A DNA stretch of 43,862 nt from Pseudomonadota bacterium (GTDB taxonomy: Bacteria; Verrucomicrobiota; Verrucomicrobiia; Limisphaerales; SXTU01), in NCBI GenBank assembly GCA_009922615.1, contig RFVF01000037.1:1-43862 (forward strand), in the 5' to 3' direction. Each line of letters opens with the position of its first letter. The first letter of the stretch is position 1. Position numbers and translations under genes: made by a program. Below the pieces are notes generated by a model, which worked only from the letters and a program-made list of their open reading frames with translations, did not search any database and was not told where the DNA came from. Shown here piece after piece: positions 10,840 to 18,737 of this stretch.

Positions 10840-11244
10840 ATGCAACCGGCCGAGCCCAATCCGGATGATTACGCAGCGGTGAAGCAGCTTCTTGCGCTCA
10901 AGCGCCATGAGGAGCCGCCGCCGGGCTATTTTGACCGGTTGCCAAGCGAGGTGCGCGCCCACATCGCGCGCGCGCAGGCAAACCCGGAGCCGTGGTGGCG
11001 CGGGTGGTTCGAGTCGTGGAATCTTTCGCCGCAACTGGCCACGGGCTACGCGATCGTGGCCTGCCTGTTGGTGGTGGGCGGGACTTGGCTGGTGAAGCGC
11101 CCGGGGTCGGCCACTGGCGCGAACGTGGCCACGGTGCCCAAGGTGGCGGACACGAACCAAACGGTCACCGGCTCAAACGGAGCACCGCCGGGATTGTTCA
11201 ACACCCCATCCCTGCCAGTGCAGCCGGCGGAGTTCAAGAAGTAG
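10840..11244 (+). CDS. Small one-TM protein, candidate sigma-factor partner
   Basis: A 134-residue protein of unrecognised family. The N-terminal about 60 residues are soluble and acidic to neutral (PDDYAAVKQLLALKRHEEPPPGYFDRL). One TM helix follows at about residues 69-85 (GYAIVACLLVVGGTWLV), then a short Pro/Asn-rich tail. The gene starts 3 bases after the ECF sigma stop codon, so the two are surely co-translated. The layout, with the cytoplasmic part first and a single TM helix, fits an anti-sigma factor. No zinc-binding HxxxCxxC motif is visible, so that role is inferred from position only. Confidence 0.7.
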   Translation: MQPAEPNPDDYAAVKQLLALKRHEEPPPGYFDRLPSEVRAHIARAQANPEPWWRGWFESWNLSPQLATGYAIVACLLVVGGTWLVKRPGSATGANVATVPKVADTNQTVTGSNGAPPGLFNTPSLPVQPAEFKK

Positions 11245-11249
11245 CAGCA

Positions 11250-12512
11250 TCAGGGAATGCGGTTGAACACCAGCGTGTTGGCTCCGACCGAGGCCGCCAA
11301 TTTGCCGCCTTCGATGAAAGCCACATCACCCGACTTTTCCGCGCCTTCCACGGTGATGGAGGCTTGGTATTTGTCGCCCTCCTTCTTCCAGGTGCCGGTA
11401 TAGAGCGTGGGCGGCATGTTGGTCGGCATGGGGGGATATTGCCGGGGCGGGGCGAAGACCGGGCCCAACAAGCTCGTAAACGCCGGCAAAGCTTTCTGCG
11501 TGGTTTTAACGAACACTTTCTGGTCCGGAGTGGTGACCAAATGGTAATCAAACATTTTCAACCGCAGGATGGCTTGGAGTCGTCTCGTCTCGTTCAACCC
11601 CACCTTCGGGTTGCCGCGGGCGAACTGCTTGACCGTTCCGGCGAGATCAATCTGCCATTTGCCGACCATCGGTTCAGCGGCGTATTTCTCCGAGCGACCA
11701 GTCTTGAGAAACGCTGTTAGGTCGGCCAGGTCAAGTTCACTCAACACCCGCTGAACCTCGGGATGAGCCATGATTTGATCGGCGGTGGGGTCCTTCAGAA
11801 TGAGCGACACATTCGTCTGGACCGGCAGCAACACAGCGAAATTTTCGTTGGTGACGAGAGTCACCAGATCCGCCGACTCGGCCAGCGACATGAAGAGCGG
11901 GTAGTCCGGCAGGCGGCCCTGCAACTCCTTGTTGTGGTAAAGCAGCCCGATCAAATCCGCCGTTTGATAAAGCTTGGGCGAAGCTGTGGTCACGCTGGCG
12001 GCCACGCGGTCGAACGAGGAACTGGCGAGATCCTCGCGCATTTTGTTCACCAGCTTCAGCCACATCGGGTTGTCGCTGGGTGACTCGACCTGCTTGGTGA
12101 CGTAGCCGAGATGATAGACATAGGCAGAGCCGGCGATGAGATAGACCACCGCCGACATCAGCCCAACGCACATGCCGAGCTGGGACTCCACTCGCTCGAA
12201 ACGCATCCGCACGTCATCGGGGGCACGATGTTTGTAATAGCTGCCAATCTTCAGGTAGGCCGTGACCGCGATGCTGTTAAAGATGAGCGTCACTCCCAAA
12301 AAAGCCAGCGGCGCAGCCAGCATCCAGACCGTCACGGGATCCTTGAAACCCACGGCCCCGAGTGCGGTGCGAACGTGCGGAGCGAGCGGGCCGGCCACGA
12401 ACAACGCCACCACCGCCCCGATGAACGAGATGCCCATCCGGATACCAGCCACCTGCCGGCCCAGCGCACCCATTATCCCAAACAAGATCAAAGCCAGAAT
12501 CCAGATTGTCAT
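11250..12512 (-). CDS. CvpA-like membrane protein with long C-terminal extension
   Basis: A 420-residue protein. The first about 150 residues have four hydrophobic helices in a CvpA-like arrangement (ILALILFGIMGALGR, ISFIGAVVALFVAG, WMLAAPLAFLGVTLIF, LMSAVVYLIAGSAYVYHLGYV). The remaining about 270 residues are soluble, and the last about 60 have the look of a small beta domain (TGTWKKEGDKYQASITVEG). CvpA family proteins are poorly understood inner-membrane proteins. The C-terminal part is not recognised and may be periplasmic. The gene is convergent with the preceding one-TM gene, with only 5 bases between stops, and divergent from the next membrane protein. Confidence 0.7.
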   Translation of the reverse strand: MTIWILALILFGIMGALGRQVAGIRMGISFIGAVVALFVAGPLAPHVRTALGAVGFKDPVTVWMLAAPLAFLGVTLIFNSIAVTAYLKIGSYYKHRAPDDVRMRFERVESQLGMCVGLMSAVVYLIAGSAYVYHLGYVTKQVESPSDNPMWLKLVNKMREDLASSSFDRVAASVTTASPKLYQTADLIGLLYHNKELQGRLPDYPLFMSLAESADLVTLVTNENFAVLLPVQTNVSLILKDPTADQIMAHPEVQRVLSELDLADLTAFLKTGRSEKYAAEPMVGKWQIDLAGTVKQFARGNPKVGLNETRRLQAILRLKMFDYHLVTTPDQKVFVKTTQKALPAFTSLLGPVFAPPRQYPPMPTNMPPTLYTGTWKKEGDKYQASITVEGAEKSGDVAFIEGGKLAASVGANTLVFNRIP

Positions 12513-12520
12513 GGCGGCGG

Positions 12521-12526
12521 ATTATT
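12521..12526 (-). promoter_or_regulatory. -10 element of the CvpA-like gene
   Basis: On the minus strand AATAAT matches the -10 consensus at 5 of 6 positions. It is followed by CCGCCGCC and then directly by the ATG at 12512, a gap of 8 bases. No good -35 is visible at the right distance. Confidence 0.4.
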
Positions 12527-12610
12527 CGGTCTGGCAGCGAAAAGGCACGCAAATTTTCCGGCGACTGCAATGCGCTTGCCAAAGCCCCAAGGCTGGCGAA
12601 CCTTGCCCGT

Positions 12611-13807
12611 GTGAAAAAGCAATTTTGGCTGCTGCCAGCCTTGGCCCTCGGGCTGGCGCTGGTGGTCGCGCAGGCAGCGCAGCCCGCTCCCGCCACCGCC
12701 AAGCCGGCGGCCAAGCCCGCGCCCGGCATGGAAGTGGCACAGACCATCACCACCGTCACCGGCGTGGCCATTTCGCCGCTGCTGGGCACCAGCGCTTACG
12801 GAGCCTGGAAGTGGTTCCGCACGGACGCGGCGCAACGCGACAAGCTGCCGTGGTTTGCGCAGTGGTGGTTCTGGTTGCCGGCCTTGGGTTTGGTGGGAGC
12901 CGTTGCACTCAAGGATGCAGGCGGCGTGGCGGTGCCCACGGCACTCAAGAAACCGCTCGATGTCGCCGAAGCCTTGGAGAACAAGGTGAGCGGCTTGGTC
13001 GCCGCCGGAGCATTCGTGCCCATCGTGGCGAGCGTGTTTGGCTCGGACGCGGTCAAGGAAGCCATCGCCCACAACGTCATGTTCGCATCGCTCGGGGTTT
13101 CGGGCCTGTTCAACGTGCTCATGGTGCCCTTCGCGATGATGGCCTTCGCCGTGGTCTGGCTCGCCGCCCACGCGATCAACATGCTCATCCTGATCAGTCC
13201 GTTTGCCACAGTGGACGCAGGGCTCAAGGCGTTCCGCACGTTCCTGCTCTCCACTGTCACCGTCACCGGATTTGCGGACCCCACCGTGGGTGCGATCTGG
13301 TCCATCATCATCATCATCGCGAGCTATTTTCTGTCGGGCTGGGCCTTCCGGCTCACGGTGTGCGGCACTCAATTTATCTGGGATTACCTCACCTTTGGCC
13401 GCACGCGGTTCAAGCCGGACCCCAAGGGCAACGCGATGTTTTTGGCGCGGGAGCTGAACCAAGTGCCGATCCGCACCTACGGCACGCTGGCCCGTAACGA
13501 CGCTGGCGAACTGGTCTTCACCTATCGTCCGTGGCTCGTGCTCGCGCCGCGTCAGCTTGTGCTGCCCAAGGCGAACTACGCCGTGGGCGAAGGCATCTTC
13601 CACAGCGAAATCGTCGCAGTGAACGGCGACACGCATACCGTCGTCTTCACGCTGCCGCCGCGCTACAGCACGCACGAGGCTACCCTCTCGCAAGTTTATG
13701 GCTGGGGCGCCACCACGCACGTGGGGATCATCGCCGGGCTGAAGGCCATCGGCCGGTTCATCGGCGAACTCTGCGGCTTCAGTTCACGGCCAGCGCTCTC
13801 GACGTGA
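12611..13807 (+). CDS. Polytopic membrane protein of unknown function
   Basis: A 398-residue protein when started at the GTG at 12611, which gives a proper signal peptide (MKKQFWLLPALALGLALVVAQA). An in-frame ATG at 12506 would overlap the opposing gene's start and place 35 polar residues before the signal, so it is rejected. An Ala/Pro/Lys-rich linker is followed by about five hydrophobic segments, including WFWLPALGLVGAVAL, VLMVPFAMMAFAVVWLAAHAINMLIL and IWSIIIIIASYFLSGWAF. A soluble C-terminal region of about 120 residues follows. I do not recognise the family. It lies just upstream of the double-thioredoxin lipoprotein on the same strand, 11 bases before its ATG, so the two are probably one operon. 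Confidence 0.72.
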   Translation: MKKQFWLLPALALGLALVVAQAAQPAPATAKPAAKPAPGMEVAQTITTVTGVAISPLLGTSAYGAWKWFRTDAAQRDKLPWFAQWWFWLPALGLVGAVALKDAGGVAVPTALKKPLDVAEALENKVSGLVAAGAFVPIVASVFGSDAVKEAIAHNVMFASLGVSGLFNVLMVPFAMMAFAVVWLAAHAINMLILISPFATVDAGLKAFRTFLLSTVTVTGFADPTVGAIWSIIIIIASYFLSGWAFRLTVCGTQFIWDYLTFGRTRFKPDPKGNAMFLARELNQVPIRTYGTLARNDAGELVFTYRPWLVLAPRQLVLPKANYAVGEGIFHSEIVAVNGDTHTVVFTLPPRYSTHEATLSQVYGWGATTHVGIIAGLKAIGRFIGELCGFSSRPALST

Positions 13808-13818
13808 CCCTACTCGCC

Positions 13819-15261
13819 ATGCGTCCTGCTTGCCAGCTCCTGCCGCTTTTGCTGCTCGCCAGCGTGCTCACCAGTTGCAAGCCGGGTGACCGCGAGCCGT
13901 TGCTCTTCAAGTCCGACGAACGCTACCTGCCGATGGTCGGCAAACCGTCGCCACCGCTGAAATTCACCGCCCTGGATGGCCGCGAGGTGGACTTGGAAAA
14001 ACTGCGGGGCAAGGTGGTGTTGCTGGATTTCTGGGCGACTTGGTGTCCGCCCTGCCTGGAGGAAATCCCCAATGTCCGCCGGGCCTATGAGCAGTTCAGC
14101 CGCGATGACTTCGAGATCATCGGCATCAGTTTCGACGTGGATCGCCTTCGGCTTGAAGAAGTCGTGAAACGCGAGCAGATGCCCTGGCCGCAATACTTCG
14201 ACAGTGGCGGACGCGACGCCGCGCCGGGCAAAACGTTCGGCATCCGGCACTGGCCTTCCATGTGGCTGCTGGATCGCAACGGCGTCATCCGCTACATAAG
14301 CGCTGGCTCGGGTCTGGAAGACAAGATCGCCACCTTGATCAAACAAAACGCCAACCCCGTCACCTCGGCCAGGAGCGTTTTCGAGAAGAAGGCCGCGCTC
14401 GATCAGAGCGGTGATGAACCAACCAAACCCCGCGCTGCCGTCACGCCCGGCGGGCCCATTTCCCCGCCCGGCGCGCCGCAGGACGCCGTGTATCTCCAGT
14501 GGCTCGGCAAGCCGTTCCCCGCGCTCAAGTTCACCGCCATCGACGGCCGGACCGTGGACACCGACAAGCTGCGCGGCAAAGTGCTGTTGATCGATTTCTG
14601 GGCCACTTGGTGCCCGCCTTGCATGGCGGAAATCCCCCATGTGAAAGCGGCCTACGACCGCTTCAACAAGCAGGGCTTCGAGGTGATCGGCATCAGCGCG
14701 GACGAGGCGCGCGCTGATTTGGAACGAGTCATCCGCCAAAAAGAAATGCTTTGGCCGCAACTCTTCGAGGGCCGCAGCGGCGAAACTCCGAACCTGCGTC
14801 GCTACGGCATCCAGCACTTCCCCACCATGTGGCTCGTGGACCGTCAGGGCACCATCCGCGATGTCACCGGCGCGGTGGCGCTCGAAGAAAAAGTCGCCCG
14901 CCTGCTTGCGGAAGGCAGTGCCCCGGCGACCACCGCTCCCAAGGCAAACTCTCCGGCTGTCGCCACGACGCTTCCGCGCACCAACCCACCGGCCCCGGCC
15001 GCCGCCGCCCCCGTCCCGCGCGCCGGAGACATCACGCTCGGCGACCAGATCGTCAGCGTGAAAAACATTTCCATCGGCGCAAAACGCAACACGGCGCTCC
15101 TGCAAATCGGCGCGAACACCCGCACCATTTTTCCCGGCGCGGATTTCGTGGTCGCGGTGGGCGGCAAGCCGCAGAAGGTGACTTGCACGGAGATCGATCG
15201 CGCCGCCGTGACGCTGACGGTTGAAGGGCGAGCCGAGCCGTTGCGCCTGGCACTGCCGTGA
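13819..15261 (+). CDS. Lipoprotein with two tandem TlpA-like thioredoxin domains
   Basis: A 480-residue lipoprotein. The ATG at 13819 gives a signal peptide ending in a lipobox LTSC (Cys20). Two TlpA/ResA-like domains follow, each with KLRGKVxLxDFWATWCPPC: the first active site lies about 75 residues in and the second about 190 residues later. Both keep the WCPPC redox pair and the cis-Pro region (WPSMWLLDR and FPTMWLVDR), so both could be active thiol-disulfide oxidoreductases. A Pro/Ala-rich linker leads to a C-terminal beta-rich segment of about 80 residues. Such proteins reduce disulfides in the envelope, for example during cytochrome c maturation; here the link to the window's cytochromes is only suggestive. 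Confidence 0.88.
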   Translation: MRPACQLLPLLLLASVLTSCKPGDREPLLFKSDERYLPMVGKPSPPLKFTALDGREVDLEKLRGKVVLLDFWATWCPPCLEEIPNVRRAYEQFSRDDFEIIGISFDVDRLRLEEVVKREQMPWPQYFDSGGRDAAPGKTFGIRHWPSMWLLDRNGVIRYISAGSGLEDKIATLIKQNANPVTSARSVFEKKAALDQSGDEPTKPRAAVTPGGPISPPGAPQDAVYLQWLGKPFPALKFTAIDGRTVDTDKLRGKVLLIDFWATWCPPCMAEIPHVKAAYDRFNKQGFEVIGISADEARADLERVIRQKEMLWPQLFEGRSGETPNLRRYGIQHFPTMWLVDRQGTIRDVTGAVALEEKVARLLAEGSAPATTAPKANSPAVATTLPRTNPPAPAAAAPVPRAGDITLGDQIVSVKNISIGAKRNTALLQIGANTRTIFPGADFVVAVGGKPQKVTCTEIDRAAVTLTVEGRAEPLRLALP

Positions 15262-15336
15262 TTCCACCGGTTGGATAAAAATCTCTTGAACGTCCGAGCC
15301 AACTGCGTGTCCATTGGCTCAACGAAGATTTGCCTT

Positions 15337-15543
15337 ATGCCCGCTTACATTTACGAGACAATCCCCAAGAATCCCAAACAGAAGCCGCGCCGCTTTGAAG
15401 TGCAGCAGAGCATGAAGGATGCGGCGCTCACCACGGATCCCACGACTGGCGAGCCCGTGCGCCGGGTCATCACCGGCGGCTCCGGCAATATCATGCGCGG
15501 ACTAAGCATCCTCTCGATGAACCGGCCGAAACGGAACAAGTAA
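15337..15543 (+). CDS. FmdB-like small protein lacking all zinc cysteines
   Basis: A 68-residue protein starting at the ATG at 15337 (MPAYIYETIPKNP). It aligns by eye with FmdB-type zinc-ribbon proteins: MPxYxYE at the start, FEVQQSMKDAALTT in the middle and GEPVRRVITGGSG near the end. In those proteins two CxxC pairs bind zinc. Here the first is replaced by the IPKNPKQKP stretch and the second by DPTTG, and the protein contains no cysteine at all. It is therefore either a metal-free descendant or an independent convergence. Function is unknown, as for most FmdB-like proteins. The short gene stands alone, with a divergent promoter pair nearby downstream. Confidence 0.75.
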   Translation: MPAYIYETIPKNPKQKPRRFEVQQSMKDAALTTDPTTGEPVRRVITGGSGNIMRGLSILSMNRPKRNK

Positions 15544-15545
15544 GT

Positions 15546-15665
15546 TCACTTCCCCATCGGCACCCAGCCCTTGCCGGGGATGAACTCCCTGCTGCCCTTG
15601 TCGGTCTGGCAGCCGGTGGCGGCGAACGTAGCGGCAAGCAGGGCGAGCAACAGCAGGCGTTTCAT
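15546..15665 (-). CDS. 39-residue lipoprotein
   Basis: A very short gene read on the minus strand from the ATG at 15665 to TGA at 15546. The product is MKRLLLLALLAATFAATGC followed by about 20 residues ending GKGWVPMGK. It has two basic residues, a hydrophobic core and a lipobox ATGC (Cys19), so the mature lipoprotein is only about 21 residues. The complete lipobox, stop codon and well-placed promoter make it more than a chance frame. It is convergent with the FmdB-like gene (2 bases between stops) and divergent from yqgE. Function is unknown; it is comparable in size to entericidin-type peptides, but no family assignment is made. Confidence 0.72.
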   Translation of the reverse strand: MKRLLLLALLAATFAATGCQTDKGSREFIPGKGWVPMGK

Positions 15666-15671
15666 GGCCGT

Positions 15672-15699
15672 AGCATAAACGAGGTTGTCAGTCCCGCAA
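15672..15699 (-). promoter_or_regulatory. Promoter of the 39-residue lipoprotein
   Basis: On the minus strand TTGCGG and TATGCT are separated by 16 bases. TATGCT ends 6 bases before the ATG at 15665. It overlaps the oppositely oriented yqgE promoter. Confidence 0.4.
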
Positions 15700-15713
15700 G
15701 CGTGTAGCAGATT
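15685..15713 (+). promoter_or_regulatory. Promoter of yqgE
   Basis: TTGTCA (15685-15690) and CAGATT (15708-15713) are separated by 17 bases. The ATG of yqgE follows 15 bases later, and a GAGG run 6 bases before the ATG could serve as a weak ribosome binding site. Confidence 0.35.
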
Positions 15714-15728
15714 CCCGCCGAGGCTCCG

Positions 15729-16289
15729 ATGGCAGGCAAGTTCAAATCACTGAAAGGCCAGTTCCTCCTCGATGGAGGCAAGCTCAGCGGATCCTATTTC
15801 CACCGCAGCGTCGTCCTCATCTGTCAGCACGATCCCAACGGTGCATTTGGCCTCATCGTCAACCGACCGACCGACAAAAAAGTTGGTGAAGCGCTCGCGG
15901 CTGACCTGTCGGACACACTCAAAGAACAGTTGCTGTTTCTGGGCGGCCCGGTGCAGCCCCAAGCCATGAGCTACCTGCACTCCGATGAGTTTCTGCCCGC
16001 GGCGAATGTGCTGCCCAACCTGCACCTCGATCACTCGCTCGACGACTTGATCGACCTCGGGGCGTCATTCTCCACCACCAAGAAGCTGAAAGTTTTCGCC
16101 GGTTACGCGGGCTGGTCGCCCGGCCAGCTCGACGACGAAATGAAACGCGGCGCATGGCTCACCCACCCGGCTTCGGTGGAACTGGTCTTCTGCAAAGATG
16201 ACAAACAGCTCTGGGCCAGCCTCGTGCGCCAGCAAGGCTGGCAATACCGATTGCTGTCTGAGCAACCGGAAGATTTGAGTTGGAATTGA
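15729..16289 (+). CDS. yqgE: YqgE/AlgH family protein (UPF0301)
   Basis: A 186-residue protein of the UPF0301 YqgE/AlgH family. Recognisable stretches are GQFLLDGGKLSGSYFHRSVVLICQH, NGAFGLIVNRPT, FLGGPVQPQ and FAGYAGWSPGQLDDEMKRGAW. Length is normal for the family. The molecular role is unresolved: AlgH was linked to alginate regulation in Pseudomonas, but the family is widespread without alginate genes. It has its own promoter and no operon partner, ending 65 bases from the convergent asd gene. Confidence 0.93.
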   Translation: MAGKFKSLKGQFLLDGGKLSGSYFHRSVVLICQHDPNGAFGLIVNRPTDKKVGEALAADLSDTLKEQLLFLGGPVQPQAMSYLHSDEFLPAANVLPNLHLDHSLDDLIDLGASFSTTKKLKVFAGYAGWSPGQLDDEMKRGAWLTHPASVELVFCKDDKQLWASLVRQQGWQYRLLSEQPEDLSWN

Positions 16290-16354
16290 GCAACGGCGGC
16301 GTGCCCGCAGTGGTAGCGTCCACCGAATTCAAGCCAGCCGTTTGAAACCGCCGA

Positions 16355-17359
16355 CTATTTGAGGAGCACTTCCGCGATTTGCACAGCATTGAGCGCCGCG
16401 CCCTTGAGCAGCTGGTCGCCGGAGACCCAGAAGCAGAGGCCGTTTTCCAGCGCGCAGTCCATGCGAAGCCGGCCCACCGCGCAGTTGTATTTCTCGGCGG
16501 TGAAGAGCGGCATGGGATAAACCTTGTTCGCCGGATCGTCCACCACGTCGAGTCCGGGGGCCTGCTTCAGCACGGCGCGGGCGGCTTCGACCGTCACGGG
16601 CTTCGCGAACTCCGCGCTGACGGCCACCGAGTGTGCGCGATACACGGGCACGCGCACGCAAGTCACGCTCGCACGAAAGTTCGGGTGGTGCATGATCTTG
16701 CGGCCCTCGTTCTCCATCTTCATCTCTTCCTTCGTGTAGCCGGTGTCGAGGAATGAATCCACCTGCGGCAGCACGTTGAAGGCGATTTGGTGCGGATAAA
16801 CTTCCTTGGTTACCGGCTGCTTTTTGACGATCTGATCCACCTGACGTTCCAGCTCCTCGATGGCCTTGGCACCGGTGCCAGAGACGGCCTGGTAGCTCGA
16901 CGCGAAGATGCGCGTGACACCAAAGGCTTGGTGCAGCGGGTAGAGCGCCATGAGCGTGATGGCCGTGGTGCAATTCGGATTGGCGATGATGCCCTGGTGC
17001 TTCGCGCAGTCGGCGGCGTTGATCTCGGGCACGACGAGCGGGACGGTGGGGTCCATGCGGAAGGCGCTGGAGTTGTCCACCACCACACAACCGGCCTTGG
17101 TTGCAATCGGGGCGAACTCCTTCGAAATGCTGCCGCCAGCGCTGAAGAGGGCGATATCAATGCCCTTGAACGAATCCTTGGTCAGCTCGGTGATCGCGAT
17201 GTCGTGGCCGCGAAACTTGAGCTTCTTGCCCACGGAACGCGCGGAAGCAAGCAAGGTGAGCTTGCCCACGGGGAAATTCCGTTGCTCGAGCGTCTTGATC
17301 ATCTCGACGCCGACCGCGCCGGTCGCGCCGACCACTGCCACATGAGGATTAGGATTCAT
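16355..17359 (-). CDS. asd: Aspartate-semialdehyde dehydrogenase
   Basis: A 334-residue enzyme reducing L-4-aspartyl phosphate to aspartate-4-semialdehyde with NADPH. This is the branch point to lysine, diaminopimelate, threonine and methionine. The NADP-binding GATGAVG lies at residues 11-17 and the catalytic Cys130 in NPNCTTAITLMAL. The substrate-binding and catalytic PVYRAHSVA segment is present. The frame is open far upstream, but the start is the ATG at 17359 (MNPNPHVAVVGATG), since the fold begins there and a near-consensus promoter sits immediately upstream. lysA, which completes lysine synthesis, lies 4 kb away on the opposite strand. Confidence 0.95.
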   Translation of the reverse strand: MNPNPHVAVVGATGAVGVEMIKTLEQRNFPVGKLTLLASARSVGKKLKFRGHDIAITELTKDSFKGIDIALFSAGGSISKEFAPIATKAGCVVVDNSSAFRMDPTVPLVVPEINAADCAKHQGIIANPNCTTAITLMALYPLHQAFGVTRIFASSYQAVSGTGAKAIEELERQVDQIVKKQPVTKEVYPHQIAFNVLPQVDSFLDTGYTKEEMKMENEGRKIMHHPNFRASVTCVRVPVYRAHSVAVSAEFAKPVTVEAARAVLKQAPGLDVVDDPANKVYPMPLFTAEKYNCAVGRLRMDCALENGLCFWVSGDQLLKGAALNAVQIAEVLLK

Positions 17360-17372
17360 GTCAAAGGGGCGA

Positions 17373-17400
17373 ACTATAGCGGTGGACCGGAGCGTGTCAA
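17373..17400 (-). promoter_or_regulatory. Near-consensus sigma-70 promoter of asd
   Basis: On the minus strand TTGACA (17400-17395, 6 of 6) and TATAGT (17378-17373, 5 of 6) are separated by 16 bases. The -10 ends 13 bases before the ATG at 17359, predicting a 5' leader of about 6-7 bases with no room for a Shine-Dalgarno sequence. Confidence 0.75.
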
Positions 17401-17512
17401 ACGCCCCGGCAGCGGCAGGGAGTGGGAACGGAATTGACTCACTCGGCGCGGCGTGGCGAAATCTCGCGCGTTCCACCGCCTCCGGCGCAGCAACACAAAC
17501 ACACAAGACACT

Positions 17513-18661
17513 ATGGCAAAGAAACAACTTCGCATCGGGCTCATCGGCTACAGCTTCATGGGCCGCGCCCACTCCAACGCCTTCCATCAGGTCAACCACT
17601 TCTTCCCCTCCAGCTACGAGCTCGTCCCGCAGGCCGTCTGCGGGCGCGATGCCACAGCGGTCCAGGCCTTCGCCGACAAGTGGGGCTACAAGTCCATCGA
17701 GACCGACTGGCGCAAGCTCCTCGAGCGCGATGACATCGACGTCGTGGACATCGCCACGCCCAACAACATGCACGCCGAGCAAGCCATCGCCGCCGCCAAG
17801 GCCGGCAAGATGATCCTCTGCGAGAAGCCCCTCGGCCTTAACGCCAAGGAAGCCGAGAAGATGCTCAAAGCCATCGAGAAGGCCGGCGTGCCCAACATGG
17901 TCTGGTATAATTACCGCCGCTGCCCCGCCGTCGTGCTCGCCAAGCAGCTCATCGACGCCGGCAAGCTCGGCCGCATCTTCCACTACCGCGCGAACTTCCT
18001 TCAAGACTGGACCATCAACGCTGACCTCCCGCAGGGCGGCACGGGCCTCTGGCGCCTCGACGCCAAAGTCGCCGGCTCCGGCGTCACGGGCGATTTGCTC
18101 GCGCACTGCATCGACACCGCCATGTGGCTCAACGGCGGCATCAAGGACGTCAGCGCGATGACCGAGACCTTCGTCAAGGAGCGCAAACACAACCTCACCG
18201 GCAAGGTCGAGAAGGTCAGCATCGACGACGCCTGCCTCTTCCACTGTCACTTCAACAACGGCTCGCTCGGCCTCTTCGAGTCCACCCGTTACGCGCGCGG
18301 CCACAAGGCGCTCTACACCTTCGAGATCAACGGCGCGAACATGTCGCTCAAGTGGGATCTCCACGACCTGCATCGCCTCCAGATCTTCGACTACAGCGAC
18401 GAAGGCCCGGAGCGCGGCTGGAAGAGCGTCCACGTCTCCGACGGCGACCATCCCTACTGCGGCAAGTGGTGGGTGCCGGGCCTCCAGCTCGGCTACGAGC
18501 ACAGCTTCGTCCACGCGATGGTCGAGTTCGTCCAGGGCCTCGAGAGCGGCAAGGGCTGCAAGCCCGACTTTAAGGACGGCCTCGCGACCGACTACGTCGT
18601 GGACGCCGTGCTCGCCTCCGCCAAGTCCCGCAAGTGGACGAAGGTGAAGCAGGTCAAGTAA
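17513..18661 (+). CDS. Gfo/Idh/MocA family oxidoreductase
   Basis: A 382-residue NAD(P)-dependent oxidoreductase of the Gfo/Idh/MocA family, usually acting on sugars, inositols or sugar acids. The Rossmann start [19 protein letters not shown] lies at residues 5-23, and the family motif [16 protein letters not shown] at about 103-118 includes the Lys of EKP. The C-terminal alpha/beta domain includes [15 protein letters not shown] with the expected His. The start at 17513 (MAKKQLRIG) is preferred over an in-frame ATG 60 bases upstream, because the fold begins at once. The substrate is not identifiable and no sugar operon surrounds it. Confidence 0.93.
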   Translation: MAKKQLRIGLIGYSFMGRAHSNAFHQVNHFFPSSYELVPQAVCGRDATAVQAFADKWGYKSIETDWRKLLERDDIDVVDIATPNNMHAEQAIAAAKAGKMILCEKPLGLNAKEAEKMLKAIEKAGVPNMVWYNYRRCPAVVLAKQLIDAGKLGRIFHYRANFLQDWTINADLPQGGTGLWRLDAKVAGSGVTGDLLAHCIDTAMWLNGGIKDVSAMTETFVKERKHNLTGKVEKVSIDDACLFHCHFNNGSLGLFESTRYARGHKALYTFEINGANMSLKWDLHDLHRLQIFDYSDEGPERGWKSVHVSDGDHPYCGKWWVPGLQLGYEHSFVHAMVEFVQGLESGKGCKPDFKDGLATDYVVDAVLASAKSRKWTKVKQVK

Positions 18662-18680
18662 GCAGGTTTTGAAACAAAAC

Positions 18681-18716
18681 CGGGCGGCGAGGGAAACCTC
18701 GTCGCCCGTTTCGTTT
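18681..18716 (+). terminator. Rho-independent terminator after the oxidoreductase
   Basis: A 12-bp stem (CGGGCGGCGAGG with CCTCGTCGCCCG, one G-T pair) and GAAA loop are followed by TTTCGTTT. It lies 19 bases after the stop codon and between convergent genes. Confidence 0.85.
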
Positions 18717-18737
18717 GGGGCAGCGACCGCCGGCTCG

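Noticed and set aside
12506..12610. ATG start for the polytopic membrane protein at 12506
   Set aside because: It would overlap the divergent CvpA-like gene and put polar residues before the signal peptide; the GTG at 12611 fits better.
17434..17462. TTGACT with CGAAAT as promoter of the Gfo/Idh/MocA gene
   Set aside because: The -10 matches only three positions and lies 50 bases from the start, unlike the other promoters; too weak to list.
17360..18514. A 719-codon minus-strand frame that extends asd far upstream
   Set aside because: The asd fold starts at 17359; the upstream part is antisense to a clear Gfo/Idh/MocA gene and has no family resemblance.
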